Assembly: GCA_947455465.1 (NCBI GenBank)
Contig: CANGNS010000021.1
Coordinates: 1-64,000 of the forward strand
Direction: 5' to 3'
From: Comamonadaceae bacterium
Lineage (GTDB): Bacteria; Pseudomonadota; Gammaproteobacteria; Burkholderiales; Burkholderiaceae_C
Length of the DNA stretch: 64,000 bases
Of the stretch, positions 21,131 through 29,894 are shown one piece after another (within the stretch, counting starts at the first letter, position 1; every line of letters starts with the position of its first letter). Below the pieces are notes generated by a model. That model did no database searches. It had not been told where the DNA came from and saw nothing but the letters and a program-made list of their open reading frames with translations. The position numbers and the translations under genes were made by a program.

Positions 21131-22267
21131 ATGCACATTGACCACCAACTGCCGCTTTTAGGCGGCATCACCCCCGCGCAGTTCATGCAGCGCTACTGGC
21201 AAAAAAAGCCCTTGCTCATTCGCAATGCCATGGAGGGGTTCGCCCCCCCGGTGGACCGCGCTGAGCTATTCGACCTGGCCGCGCGCGATGATGTGCAGTC
21301 CCGCCTGGTCATCCAAAACCCGGCCCATGCGGCGCGTCCCTGGCGGCTGCGCCACGGCCCCTTTGGCCGCAAGTCGCTGCCCCCCCTCAAGCAAAAAGCC
21401 TGGACGCTGCTGGTCCAAAGCGTGGATTTGTACGACGCGCGCGTGGCCGCACTGCGCGCCCAGTTCCGTTTCGTGCCGGATGCGCGGCTTGACGACGTGA
21501 TGATCAGCTACGCCTCCGACCAAGGCGGCGTGGGACCGCATTTCGACAGCTACGACGTGTTTTTGCTCCAGGCCCATGGCCAGCGCCGCTGGCGCATCGG
21601 GCGCCAAAAAGATTTGCGCCTGCAAGAGGACATGCCCCTGAAGATACTCGCCGAATTTGTACCGGAGGAGGAATACCTCCTCTCGCCGGGCGATATGTTG
21701 TATTTGCCGCCGCGCTATGCCCATGACGGCGTTGCCCAGGGTGAATGCATGACCTATTCCATCGGATTTCGGGCCCCTGCGCAAGCCGAATTGGCGCGAG
21801 AGTTGCTCCACAACCTGGCTGAAAGGGCGCAAGACACCCTGGACAGCACGCTGTACCGCGATCCACGCCAAGCGGCCAGCACCCAGCCGGCCATGGTTCC
21901 GGCCGCGCTGATGGAATTTGCCCAGTCGGCGCTGGCGCGGGCCTTGAAAGACCCGGACGCCTTGGCCTGCGCTTTGGGCGAATACCTGACCGAACCCAAA
22001 CCCCAGGTGTGGTTTGACGCACCCCCCGGCCCCGTGGAATTAGATAATGGTTTGCATTTAGATCGTTGTAGCCAAATGTTGTACGACGCTCGGCATATAT
22101 TCATCAATGGCGAGAGTTACCGCGCCGCCGGGCGCGACGCGCAAAGCCTGCGCACCTTGGCCGATACGCACCAGCTCAGTGCCCAAGCCTGCCAGCAATT
22201 GAGTGTGGGCGCCAAGGAATTACTGGCCCAATGGGCGCAGGCGGGATGGCTGCATGGCGCGGGCTGA
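21131..22267 (+). CDS. JmjC/cupin ribosomal oxygenase (YcfD/RoxA type)
   Basis: 378 residues. The true start is ATG 21131 (MHIDHQLPLLGGITPAQF), the family's usual N-terminus; the frame is open much further upstream but antisense to the FKBP gene. YWQKKPLLIRNA opens the JmjC fold; the Fe(II) ligands are H-x-D in PHFDSYDVFLLQ and the distal His in PPRYAHDGVA. The family hydroxylates an arginine of ribosomal protein L16 using oxygen and 2-oxoglutarate. The C-terminal part forms the family's dimerisation/winged-helix region. Confidence 0.87.
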   Translation: MHIDHQLPLLGGITPAQFMQRYWQKKPLLIRNAMEGFAPPVDRAELFDLAARDDVQSRLVIQNPAHAARPWRLRHGPFGRKSLPPLKQKAWTLLVQSVDLYDARVAALRAQFRFVPDARLDDVMISYASDQGGVGPHFDSYDVFLLQAHGQRRWRIGRQKDLRLQEDMPLKILAEFVPEEEYLLSPGDMLYLPPRYAHDGVAQGECMTYSIGFRAPAQAELARELLHNLAERAQDTLDSTLYRDPRQAASTQPAMVPAALMEFAQSALARALKDPDALACALGEYLTEPKPQVWFDAPPGPVELDNGLHLDRCSQMLYDARHIFINGESYRAAGRDAQSLRTLADTHQLSAQACQQLSVGAKELLAQWAQAGWLHGAG

Positions 22268-22333
22268 CTGAGCACTTTTCTGGTGCGCAAGAGTTTCTAG
22301 AGGGTTTACCCGAGGCCCGATTTTGTGCTCTTG

Positions 22334-22339
22334 TATAAT
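22334..22339 (+). promoter_or_regulatory. -10 box for the small lipoprotein gene
   Basis: TATAAT, 110 bases upstream of the lipoprotein ATG. No good -35 at 16-18 bases; TTTACC at 22305-22310 is too far. Implies a 5' leader of about 100 nucleotides. Confidence 0.55.
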
Positions 22340-22380
22340 GTCGTTCTCTGGCGAAAAGAGATCGAATGCTTTTTGTCGGG

Positions 22381-22422
22381 GTTTGAGCGGTTTACCGCCC
22401 AAACAATTTCCGGAAATTGTTT
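22381..22422 (+). promoter_or_regulatory. Two tandem hairpins / perfect palindrome in the lipoprotein leader
   Basis: Hairpin 1 pairs GTTTG-GCGGT (22381-22391) with ACCGC-CAAAC (22394-22404). Hairpin 2 is a perfect palindrome at 22401-22422 whose left half contains AACAATTTCC and whose right half contains GGAAATTGTT. They share bases 22401-22404, so they may compete. Could be a cis-acting RNA element or a protein operator. Confidence 0.6.
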
Positions 22423-22448
22423 CGTTAACTCAAACTACTTTTTTTATT

Positions 22449-22625
22449 ATGAAAAAATCTCTCGTTTTGGCAGCTGTTATCGCTGCTGCTGCCCTGGCCG
22501 CTTGCGGTAAAAAAGAAGAAGCCGCTCCTGCTGCTGCTCCCGCCGCCGCTCCTGCTGCTGCACCTGCCGCTGACGCATCTGCCGCTGCTCCTGCAGCCGC
22601 TCCTGCTTCGGAAGCTTCCAAGTAA
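22449..22625 (+). CDS. Small Ala/Pro-rich lipoprotein
   Basis: 58 residues. MKKSLVLAAVIAAAALAAC is a lipoprotein signal peptide with lipobox LAAC (Cys19). The mature 40 residues are almost entirely Ala, Pro, Glu, Lys and Ser with an (AAPA)n tail, a flexible unstructured tether. The ATG at 22449 is chosen because it starts the signal peptide; the same frame is open further upstream but gives no signal. No Shine-Dalgarno is visible; the upstream bases are U-rich. The gene stands alone with its own promoter and terminator, suggesting an abundant short mRNA. Function unknown. Confidence 0.8.
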   Translation: MKKSLVLAAVIAAAALAACGKKEEAAPAAAPAAAPAAAPAADASAAAPAAAPASEASK

Positions 22626-22641
22626 TAACTCGCTTATTACG

Positions 22642-22672
22642 AAAAAAAACCACCGCAAGGTGGTTTTTTTTC
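22642..22672. terminator. Bidirectional Rho-independent terminator
   Basis: Stem CCACC/GGTGG around GCAA, flanked by an A-run on the left and a T-run on the right. It ends the lipoprotein gene and can also serve the converging bamC gene. Confidence 0.88.
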
Positions 22673-22718
22673 GTCTGCACGTTGCCGGGGCCGCATAGCG
22701 GCACCCGGATCAAGCGAG

Positions 22719-23825
22719 TTACTTCAGGTCATTGGCCAAGACTTTGACCATGTTTTGCGCGGTCTCTGAGGTGTCGACCTCGCCTTTGGCATTTTTCACC
22801 ACCAGCTTGGTAATGCTGCCCTCGGCATTGAGCACGATTTGGTATTTCTCCGCCTTGGGGTCTTTGCTGTCGCTGAAGTTAAAGCTCAGCAGTTTCTTGA
22901 AGAATCCCGGCTCCGAACCATCGGCATTGGTGTAGGCGTAGCGCACAAAGTACACCCCTTTGCTGCGGTCGCGGTCTTCCACCGTAAAGCCTGAGCGGTC
23001 CAGCGCCAGGCCAATGCGGCGCCAGCTGCCGTCAAAGCCGTCTGCAATCGTCAAGCCGTGGGCCTGGCCTGCGGGGCCGGTCACGGTCGCCAACGTCCGG
23101 CCTTCAGTGCCCGCCACCATTTGGCTGGCCTGGTCGGCGCTCAGGCCGAGTTTGCGCATCAAGCGGGTCAGGAATTCGGCCTCGGTCTGCAAATCGGGGG
23201 CGCCGGCTTGCCACACTGTGCGGTCCTTGGTCTCGGTGACATACATCTCCACCATGGTCCGCTGGGTCACAAAAACTTCCGTCTCGCCGGCGGCGTTGCG
23301 GTCCATGCGGACTTTGAAGCGGTAGCGCTCGGGGCTGGAATACAGGTTGTCAAATACCTTTGACAAAGCGTTGCGCAAGAAATCCTGCGGAATCTTGGCC
23401 CGGTTTTCCTGCCAATCGGTTTCCATGATGCCCAGCTCTTTTTGCTCGACGGTCACGCTAAAGCCGTTTTCCTGCCAAAACTCTTTCAGCGGCCCCCACA
23501 GCGCTTCGGGGCTGCGCTTGACGACCAGCCAACGCTGGTTGCCCATCCGCTCCATGCGCACATCACCCAAAGCGGTGGGCACCATGGTCTTGGCGGCCGC
23601 AGCGGCCTCGGCGGTGCCGGCCGTCGCTTTCATGCCAGCGGCAGAGACGGCGCCGTTGATCACGGTGTAGCGCGAGTCCTTGGACAGCTGCGTCAGGTCC
23701 GGTGGAACGGCCAGTTGGGTGGGTTTGGAGGCGTTTTTGTAGTCGACTTTGTTGCCCTCGAACACGGAACAAGCGCCCAGGCTCAGGGCGGCGCACAGAA
23801 GACTTAACTTGAAAGTAGGTTTCAC
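22719..23825 (-). CDS. bamC: Outer membrane assembly lipoprotein BamC (NlpB)
   Basis: 368 residues. Lipobox LGAC after a short signal peptide, then the conserved unstructured segment VDYKNASKPTQLAVPPDLTQ that contacts BamD, followed by two helix-grip domains (QRWLVVKRSPEALWGPLKEFW; DGSWRRIGLALDRSGFTVEDRDRSKGVYFVRY). BamC is an accessory part of the BAM complex that inserts outer-membrane beta-barrels. It follows dapA as in Escherichia coli (dapA-nlpB). Confidence 0.92.
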   Translation of the reverse strand: MKPTFKLSLLCAALSLGACSVFEGNKVDYKNASKPTQLAVPPDLTQLSKDSRYTVINGAVSAAGMKATAGTAEAAAAAKTMVPTALGDVRMERMGNQRWLVVKRSPEALWGPLKEFWQENGFSVTVEQKELGIMETDWQENRAKIPQDFLRNALSKVFDNLYSSPERYRFKVRMDRNAAGETEVFVTQRTMVEMYVTETKDRTVWQAGAPDLQTEAEFLTRLMRKLGLSADQASQMVAGTEGRTLATVTGPAGQAHGLTIADGFDGSWRRIGLALDRSGFTVEDRDRSKGVYFVRYAYTNADGSEPGFFKKLLSFNFSDSKDPKAEKYQIVLNAEGSITKLVVKNAKGEVDTSETAQNMVKVLANDLK

Positions 23826-23847
23826 AAAGGACCTTTGTTATATAAAT

Positions 23848-24741
23848 TTAGACCAGACCCGTCGAGGTCAGAAGGGCTTGCAGGGCCGGACGCAAATTCT
23901 CGCTCAGCGGTGTTAAGGGCAGGCGAATGGCCTCGGAGCACAAGCCCATCTTGGCCGCCGCCCATTTGACCGGAATCGGGTTGGCCTCGACAAACAGGCC
24001 TTTGTGCAAGGGCAATAGCTGCATTTGGATCGCCATAGCGGCGCGTACATCGCCGGCCAGGGCCGCTATGCACAGCTCATGCATCAGGCGCGGCGCAATA
24101 TTGGCCGTGACGCTGACATTGCCGTGGCCACCGCAGAGCATGAGCGCCACGGCGGTAGGGTCGTCGCCAGAGTAAATAGAGAAGCCTTTGGGCGCTTCTT
24201 TGATCAGCCACTGGGCGCGCTCAATGTTGCCGGTCGCCTCTTTGATGCCGACGATGCCCGGCACCTGCGCCAAGCGCAGCACCGTGTCATGGGCCATATC
24301 GGCCACTGTGCGGCCGGGGACGTTGTAAAGCACGACAGGCAGGTCCACCGCCTTGGCAATCGCCGAGAAATGCTGGTACAGGCCCTCTTGGGTCGGCTTG
24401 TTGTAATAGGGGACGACTTGCAACTGGCAATTGGCGCCCACCGATTTGGCAAATTGGGCCAGCTCAATGGCCTCGCTGGTGGAGTTGGCGCCGCATCCGG
24501 CCATGATGGGAATGCGTCCGGCCGCTTGCTCCACCGCGACCCGGATGATTTCGCAGTGTTCCTGTACCGTCACCGTGGGCGACTCGCCGGTGGTGCCGAC
24601 CACGCAAACGCAGTCGGTGCCCTGGGCGATGTGCCAGTCGATCAGCTTGCGCAAGGCTGGGTAGTCCACGGCGCCATCGGCCAGCATGGGGGTGATCAAG
24701 GCAACAATACTGCCCCGGATGGGAGAAAAGTTCGAAGTCAT
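23848..24741 (-). CDS. dapA: 4-hydroxy-tetrahydrodipicolinate synthase
   Basis: 297 residues. Condenses pyruvate with aspartate semialdehyde, first step of the lysine/diaminopimelate branch. Seen: [23 protein letters not shown] and the Schiff-base lysine in VGIKEATGN. It lies 22 bases upstream of bamC. Confidence 0.96.
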   Translation of the reverse strand: MTSNFSPIRGSIVALITPMLADGAVDYPALRKLIDWHIAQGTDCVCVVGTTGESPTVTVQEHCEIIRVAVEQAAGRIPIMAGCGANSTSEAIELAQFAKSVGANCQLQVVPYYNKPTQEGLYQHFSAIAKAVDLPVVLYNVPGRTVADMAHDTVLRLAQVPGIVGIKEATGNIERAQWLIKEAPKGFSIYSGDDPTAVALMLCGGHGNVSVTANIAPRLMHELCIAALAGDVRAAMAIQMQLLPLHKGLFVEANPIPVKWAAAKMGLCSEAIRLPLTPLSENLRPALQALLTSTGLV

Positions 24742-24789
24742 CTGGTGCTTATGAAAAAGGTGCCGCGATCGCGGGGGGCTCGAATCGAT

Positions 24790-25353
24790 TCATTTTAGCG
24801 AGAGTGGCGGGGGCAGGGCGGCGCCGGCCAGGGGGCGTATGGCGGCAATGCGCTGCACCACGCGGGCCGGTTCCTGGGCTACCCCATGCTCGTAGGCGAC
24901 GACTTGCAGACCCTGGCAAAGCTGCACGAGTTCGCCCGCTTGCAGCAAGAATTCCGGGCGCCGGGGTCGCCCTAGCTGTTCTTGGCCTGCACCAAAGGTT
25001 TCGTACAGCAACACGCCGCCGGGCGCCAAACTGGCTAGCAACTGCGGCCACAGGGGGCGCCACAGGTAATTAAAGACCAGCACGGCGTCAAAGGGAGTTG
25101 GCAGTTGCGCGGCGGGCCAGGGCGCGCCCTCCAAGTCAGCTTGCAGGAGTTGGGCTTGGGGCACCTGCGCCCGCGCGGCCTGCACGTCCATGTCCACGCC
25201 CGTGACGCGGTGGCCTTGTCCTGCCAAAAAGGCCAGGTGGCGGCCCGCCCCACAGGCGACATCGAGCACCCGGCCCTGGGGCGCAATCAGGTGCGCCCAG
25301 CGCGTCAGCCATTGAGAAGGCGCACCCAAAGGGCCGTCGTGGTGCGGATTCAC
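24790..25353 (-). CDS. Class I SAM-dependent methyltransferase (Methyltransf_25/TehB-like)
   Basis: 187 residues from the GTG at 25353, which overlaps the stop of the SDR gene as GTGA and has GAGG upstream. A longer open frame exists but lies inside the SDR gene. VLDVACGAGRHLAFLAGQGH is motif I, VTGVDMDVQA the acidic strand 2, and DAVLVFNYLWRPLWPQLLASLAPGG the remaining core. Short single-domain enzyme; substrate unknown. Last gene of the MFS / small protein / SDR / methyltransferase transcript. Confidence 0.78.
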   Translation of the reverse strand: MNPHHDGPLGAPSQWLTRWAHLIAPQGRVLDVACGAGRHLAFLAGQGHRVTGVDMDVQAARAQVPQAQLLQADLEGAPWPAAQLPTPFDAVLVFNYLWRPLWPQLLASLAPGGVLLYETFGAGQEQLGRPRRPEFLLQAGELVQLCQGLQVVAYEHGVAQEPARVVQRIAAIRPLAGAALPPPLSLK

Positions 25354-26189
25354 CGGGGCTTGACCTCGTCTTTGAGGGCATTCATGGCCATGCGCTCGAC
25401 CAGGCCTGGGGCGATCAGCTTGAGAAAGCGGCCTATTTTTCCGGTCGTGGTCATTACCACCTCGCGTTGGCGATCCTGCATGCCTGTGACGATCAGTCGC
25501 ACGCAATGAGCCACGGTCATGGCGCCGTCCTCGCGCAGCCCGCTGTGGCCGGCGCGCTCCCCCTTGGCGTTGTAGCCGTGGTAGCGAATTTGGGTCAGCA
25601 CCACGCCAGGGTAGGCCACCGTGACGCTCACGCCCGCATGCACCAGTTCGGCCCGCAAAGCCTCAAAAAACCCCGTCATGGCAAATTTACTGGCGCTGTA
25701 GGCCGTGCGCCCCGGCACGCCGATCAGCCCGGCCAGCGAGGACACCGCCACGATGCGGCCCTTGCGCGCCTTCAAATACGGCAGCGCCGCATGGGTACAC
25801 CACACGCTGCCCCACAAATTGATTTGCATCAGGCGTTCGTACCACTGCAAATCGTCGGCAGCCACGTCTTGCAACAGCGCGTGCGCGGACACGCCGGCGT
25901 TGTTGACCAGCGTATCGATATGCCCAAAGCGCTCCACCGCCTGCGCGATCAGCGCGCGGCACTGCGCTTGCACCGAGACATCGGTCACCACCACCAGGCA
26001 CTGCGCGCCCAGGCCCTGGCAGTGTTCGGCCGTGCTTTGCAGGCCGGCCAGTGAGCGCGCCGCCAGCACCAGGGCCAGGCCAGCGCCGTGGCGCTGGGCC
26101 AGTTGACGCGCCATTTCGGCGCCAATGCCGTCCGAGGCGCCAGTGATCACGACTACCTGCAGCGCGTCGTTGTGGAGGGAAACTGTCAT
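25350..26189 (-). CDS. Short-chain dehydrogenase/reductase
   Basis: 279 residues. Rossmann motif VITGASDGIGAEMA, NNAGVSAHALL, a SSLAG serine strand and the catalytic YSASKFAM. C-terminal extension resembles SDRs acting on lipids or steroids (classical family). Substrate not predictable. Overlaps the methyltransferase start by four bases and lies 27 bases downstream of the 47-residue small protein gene. Confidence 0.83.
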   Translation of the reverse strand: MTVSLHNDALQVVVITGASDGIGAEMARQLAQRHGAGLALVLAARSLAGLQSTAEHCQGLGAQCLVVVTDVSVQAQCRALIAQAVERFGHIDTLVNNAGVSAHALLQDVAADDLQWYERLMQINLWGSVWCTHAALPYLKARKGRIVAVSSLAGLIGVPGRTAYSASKFAMTGFFEALRAELVHAGVSVTVAYPGVVLTQIRYHGYNAKGERAGHSGLREDGAMTVAHCVRLIVTGMQDRQREVVMTTTGKIGRFLKLIAPGLVERMAMNALKDEVKPR

Positions 26190-26216
26190 GGCAAATCCTT
26201 GAAAAAGTGCTGCGTC

Positions 26217-26360
26217 CTAAAAACAGGCCCACAGCTGTTGGCTTAGAAGAACAATAAATTGCGGGTCGAAGTACAGTGAAAAAGCCATGCCCAGCGCAGC
26301 TGCCAGGGCGGTCCCCAGCGCCAGGCGGCGGCGTGTCGGAGGGCTTGGCATCGGCGGCAT
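26217..26360 (-). CDS. 47-residue small membrane protein
   Basis: Reads MPPMPSPPTRRRLALGTALA at the N-terminus and ends QQLWACF. It has an Arg-rich cytoplasmic start, one predicted membrane helix (ALGTALAAALGMAFSLYF) and a hydrophobic tail. The Shine-Dalgarno GAGGGG lies 7 bases before the ATG and overlaps the stop codon of the upstream MFS gene, so it is likely translated with it. Proper start, stop, ribosome site and operon position support a real gene of a size easily missed. I recall similar short FDPxF...LWACF proteins in Comamonadaceae, from memory only. Function unknown. Confidence 0.72.
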   Translation of the reverse strand: MPPMPSPPTRRRLALGTALAAALGMAFSLYFDPQFIVLLSQQLWACF

Positions 26361-26371
26361 GGGCCCGCCCC

Positions 26372-27634
26372 TCAGCGGGCGGCGGCCAGCTGCGGGCTGC
26401 CGGTACGCACAATGGGCGCTTCGCGGATGGGAAGATTCACCAAGCCCGCAAATACGCCTAGCGCAATCGCCAGGTACCAGGCCAGGTCGTAGCTGCCGGT
26501 GCGGTCATAAAAATAGCCGCCGAGCCAAACGCCCAGGAAAGAGCCCACTTGGTGGCTCAAAAACACAAAGCCGCTGAGCATGGACAGGTGCGCCACGCCA
26601 AAAATTTGCGCAATCGCCGCATTGGTGGCCGGTACGGTCGATAGCCACAAAATGCCCATCACGGCACTAAAAATATAAACCGTCGCCGGGCTCAGCGGCG
26701 TGCTGATAAAGATGGCAATGACTAGCGCGCGTGAAAAATAGATGAAGGACAGAATTAGCCGCTTGGGCATGCGCTGGCCCAAGGCGCCAGAGATATAGGT
26801 GCCAAACACGTTAAACAAGCCCACCAAGGCCAGCGCATAGCTGGCCACTTGGGGGGCCAGGCCCATGTCTTTGAGATAGCTGGGCATGTGCACACCGATG
26901 AATACCACCTGAAAACCGCACACAAAATAGCCGGCCATCAAGAGCTGAAAACTGCGGTAACGAAAGGCTTCGGCGAGGGCTTGCACAATGCTTTGCCCGC
27001 CGCCGTGTGCAGATGCTGGGCTGGCAAAAGCCGGTTCGCGCAGCCCGCGCGCCAGCGGGATGATGGCCAAACAGAGAAGGGCCAAGGCCACCAGGGCTTC
27101 TTGCCAGCCCAGGGCGTCAATGAGCCGCCCCTCAATGGGCACCATCAAAAACTGCCCAAAAGAGCCGGCCGCCGCTGCCACGCCCATGGCCCAGGAACGG
27201 CGCTCGGGCGCGACATTGCGGCCAATCACGCCGTAAACCACCGCATACGTGGTGCCCGCCTGGGCCAGGCCCAGGGCTACGCCGGCTGTCAGCATCAGCT
27301 GTAGCGGCGTTTGGGCATAGGCCATGCCCAGCAAGCCCAGCGCATACACCAGGGCCCCCGCAATCAGCACCCGAAACGCACCGAACCGGTCGGCCACCAT
27401 GCCCACAAAGACGCCGAACACCCCCCATGACAGGTTTTGGATAGCCATGGCCAGCGCATAGGTCTCGCGTGTCCAGTCATGGCCTTGGGTCAGCGGTTGC
27501 AACCACAGGCCAAAGCCATGGCGTATGCCCATGGACAAGGTCACGATGGCGGCGCCGCAGGCCAGGACTTGGGTGGTGGAAAGAGGGGGCGGGGGGGTGG
27601 GCTTGGTCGTAGTCACGGCATCGAATATAGCCAT
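26372..27634 (-). CDS. Major facilitator superfamily transporter
   Basis: 420 residues with twelve hydrophobic segments and the MFS loop motif GMVADRFGAFRVL between helices 2 and 3. The N-terminus (SMGIRHGFGLWLQPLT) and the AQAGTTYAVVYGVIGR segment resemble the oxalate/formate antiporter and monocarboxylate porter groups. Substrate unknown. First gene of a minus-strand operon that includes the 47-residue protein, the SDR and the methyltransferase; divergent from parE. Confidence 0.8.
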   Translation of the reverse strand: MAIFDAVTTTKPTPPPPLSTTQVLACGAAIVTLSMGIRHGFGLWLQPLTQGHDWTRETYALAMAIQNLSWGVFGVFVGMVADRFGAFRVLIAGALVYALGLLGMAYAQTPLQLMLTAGVALGLAQAGTTYAVVYGVIGRNVAPERRSWAMGVAAAAGSFGQFLMVPIEGRLIDALGWQEALVALALLCLAIIPLARGLREPAFASPASAHGGGQSIVQALAEAFRYRSFQLLMAGYFVCGFQVVFIGVHMPSYLKDMGLAPQVASYALALVGLFNVFGTYISGALGQRMPKRLILSFIYFSRALVIAIFISTPLSPATVYIFSAVMGILWLSTVPATNAAIAQIFGVAHLSMLSGFVFLSHQVGSFLGVWLGGYFYDRTGSYDLAWYLAIALGVFAGLVNLPIREAPIVRTGSPQLAAAR

Positions 27635-27689
27635 TTAGTGGCCTGTGCGCAGTCCACCCGGCGCAGGCCAAAGTGCCATGGTTTACAGT

Positions 27690-27709
27690 AACTGTCTTTA
27701 TATACAGTT
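27690..27709. promoter_or_regulatory. LexA-box-like palindrome between MFS gene and parE
   Basis: AACTGT (27690-27695), an 8-base AT-rich spacer, and ACAGTT (27704-27709). It fits CTGT-N8-ACAG, the LexA operator used by Escherichia coli and reported for betaproteobacteria. A second overlapping palindrome, ACAGT-A-ACTGT, spans 27685-27695. A TACAAT (27728-27733) just downstream could be the parE -10. Confidence 0.55.
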
Positions 27710-27741
27710 AAAAAGCCCTCCCACGACTACAATCGGCCCCC

Positions 27742-29730
27742 ATGTCAGCCAAAGCACTCACCCCACCGTCCGCCGCCCAAGCCTATTCCGAAGGTTCCAT
27801 CCGGGTTCTCAAAGGCCTGGAGCCGGTCAAGCAACGACCCGGCATGTACACCCGCACCGACAACCCGCTGCACGTCATCCAAGAGGTCTTGGACAACGCC
27901 GCCGACGAGGCGCTGGCCGGCCATGGCAAGAAAATCAAGGTCATATTGCACACCGACGGCTCGGTGACCGTGGACGACGACGGCCGAGGTATTCCCTTTG
28001 GTATGCACCCGGAAGAAAAAGCGCCAGTGATCGAGCTGGTGTTCACCCGCCTGCACGCCGGCGGCAAGTTTGACAAGGGCAAGGGTGGCGCCTACAGCTT
28101 TTCGGGCGGTTTGCATGGCGTGGGCGTGAGCGTGACCAATGCGCTGGCCAAGCGCCTGGAGGCCACCTCGTACCGCGAAGGCGCGGTAGCACATCTGGTG
28201 TTTCAGGGCGGCGACGTCACCGAAAAGCTGCAAGTGCGCAAAATCGCGGAGGGTGACCGCAAATCCGGCACCTCGGTGCGCGTGTGGCCCGATGGCAAAT
28301 ATTTCGAGTCCTCGGCCCTGCCCATGGGCGATCTGGCCCATTTGCTGCGCAGTAAAGCCGTGCTCATGCCGGGCGTGTCGGTCACCCTGGTCAACGAAAA
28401 GACCAAAGAAACCCAGACCTGGCTGTACAAAGGCGGCCTGCGCGATTACCTGACCCAGTCGCTGAACGGCGACCCGGTGATTCCGCTGTTCGAGGGTGAG
28501 GGTTTTGCCGACAGCAACAGCGATAACTTTGCCGAGGGCGAGGGCGCCGATTGGTGCGTGGCATTTACCGAAGACGGCCACCCGGTGCGCGAGAGCTACG
28601 TCAACCTGATTCCGACCAGCGCCGGCGGCACCCACGAAAGCGGGCTGCGCGACGGTTTGTTTAGCGCGGTGAAAAACTTCATCGAGCTGCACGCGCTGTT
28701 GCCCAAAGGCGTCAAGCTGATGCCCGAAGACGTGTTCGCCCGCGCCAGCTATGTGCTCTCGGCCAAAGTGCTCGATCCGCAGTTTCAGGGGCAGATCAAG
28801 GAGCGGCTCAATTCTCGCGACGCGGTGCGCTTGGTGTCTGGCTTCGTGCGCCCGGCGCTCGAGCTGTGGCTCAACCAGCATGTGGATTACGGCAAAAAGC
28901 TGGCCGAACTGGCCATCAAAGCCGCCCAAACCCGCCAGCGTGCGGGGCAAAAGGTTGAGAAGCGCAAAAGCTCTGGCGTGGCCGTGCTGCCCGGCAAGCT
29001 GACCGATTGCGAAAGCCGCGACCTGGCCTACAACGAAGTATTTTTGGTCGAGGGCGACTCGGCGGGCGGTAGCGCCAAGATGGGGCGCGACAAAGAAAAC
29101 CAGGCCATCTTGCCCCTGCGCGGCAAGGTGCTCAACACCTGGGAAGTGGACCGCGACCGCTTGTTTGCCAACACCGAGATCCATGATATTTCGGTGGCTA
29201 TTGGGGTGGATCCGCACGGTCCGGACGACACGCCGGATTTGAGCGGCCTGCGCTACGGCAAGGTCTGCATTCTGAGCGATGCCGACGTGGACGGCTCGCA
29301 CATCCAGGTGCTGTTGCTGACTTTGTTTTTTCGGCATTTCCCCAAGTTGATCGAAGCGGGCCACGTGTTTGTCGCGCGCCCGCCGCTGTTCAGGGTGGAT
29401 GCCCCGGCGCGTGGGAAAAAGCCCGCCTCCAAGGCCTACGCGCTCGACGATGGCGAGCTGGGCGCGATTTTGGACAAGCTGCGCAAAGAGGGCGTGCGCG
29501 AGGGGGCCTGGAGCATCAGCCGCTTCAAGGGTCTGGGCGAGATGAATGCCGAGCAGCTGTGGGACACCACGCTCAATCCGGATACGCGGCGGCTTTTGCC
29601 AGTGGCGCTGGGGGTGATTGATTTTGCGGCGACCGAGTCTTTAATTACCAAGCTGATGGGCAAGGGCGAGGCGGCGGCGCGGCGGGAGTTGATGGAGTTG
29701 CATGGGGATTCTGTCGATATTGATATTTGA
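27742..29730 (+). CDS. parE: DNA topoisomerase IV subunit B
   Basis: 662 residues. ATPase half of topoisomerase IV, which decatenates daughter chromosomes. GHKL motifs: QEVLDNAADEAL, VDDDGRGIPFGM, GGLHGVGVSVTNAL. TOPRIM motifs: LVEGDSAGGSAK and LSDADVDGSHIQ. Its length and lack of the GyrB insertion support ParE over GyrB. parC follows after 164 bases on the same strand. Confidence 0.95.
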   Translation: MSAKALTPPSAAQAYSEGSIRVLKGLEPVKQRPGMYTRTDNPLHVIQEVLDNAADEALAGHGKKIKVILHTDGSVTVDDDGRGIPFGMHPEEKAPVIELVFTRLHAGGKFDKGKGGAYSFSGGLHGVGVSVTNALAKRLEATSYREGAVAHLVFQGGDVTEKLQVRKIAEGDRKSGTSVRVWPDGKYFESSALPMGDLAHLLRSKAVLMPGVSVTLVNEKTKETQTWLYKGGLRDYLTQSLNGDPVIPLFEGEGFADSNSDNFAEGEGADWCVAFTEDGHPVRESYVNLIPTSAGGTHESGLRDGLFSAVKNFIELHALLPKGVKLMPEDVFARASYVLSAKVLDPQFQGQIKERLNSRDAVRLVSGFVRPALELWLNQHVDYGKKLAELAIKAAQTRQRAGQKVEKRKSSGVAVLPGKLTDCESRDLAYNEVFLVEGDSAGGSAKMGRDKENQAILPLRGKVLNTWEVDRDRLFANTEIHDISVAIGVDPHGPDDTPDLSGLRYGKVCILSDADVDGSHIQVLLLTLFFRHFPKLIEAGHVFVARPPLFRVDAPARGKKPASKAYALDDGELGAILDKLRKEGVREGAWSISRFKGLGEMNAEQLWDTTLNPDTRRLLPVALGVIDFAATESLITKLMGKGEAAARRELMELHGDSVDIDI

Positions 29731-29894
29731 TTCGCTGCTTGGGTGTTGGCTTACTTCTCTCGGACGCACAAAGAGCTGTGGGGGCTTCCTCATGGTGGGG
29801 TACCACAAATCGTCAGCCACCATAGCCCTTTGCCCGCAGGCTACTGCGCTCATTTTCCGGAATGCTTGCTACGTAAATAAATTGCACAAAAAAT

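Noticed and set aside
22323-22448. Upstream in-frame start for the small lipoprotein
   Set aside because: It would bury the lipoprotein signal behind about 40 residues and would start before the likely transcription start.
24790-25506. Longer form of the TehB-like methyltransferase
   Set aside because: Would lie inside the SDR gene; the GTGA overlap at 25350-25353 is the natural start.
27745-29364. Long minus-strand reading frame antisense to parE
   Set aside because: Shadow of a certain gene; no recognisable domain or ribosome site.
29731-29894. Possible gene or RNA between parE and parC
   Set aside because: No frame with a ribosome site and no stable structure seen; treated as a plain spacer.
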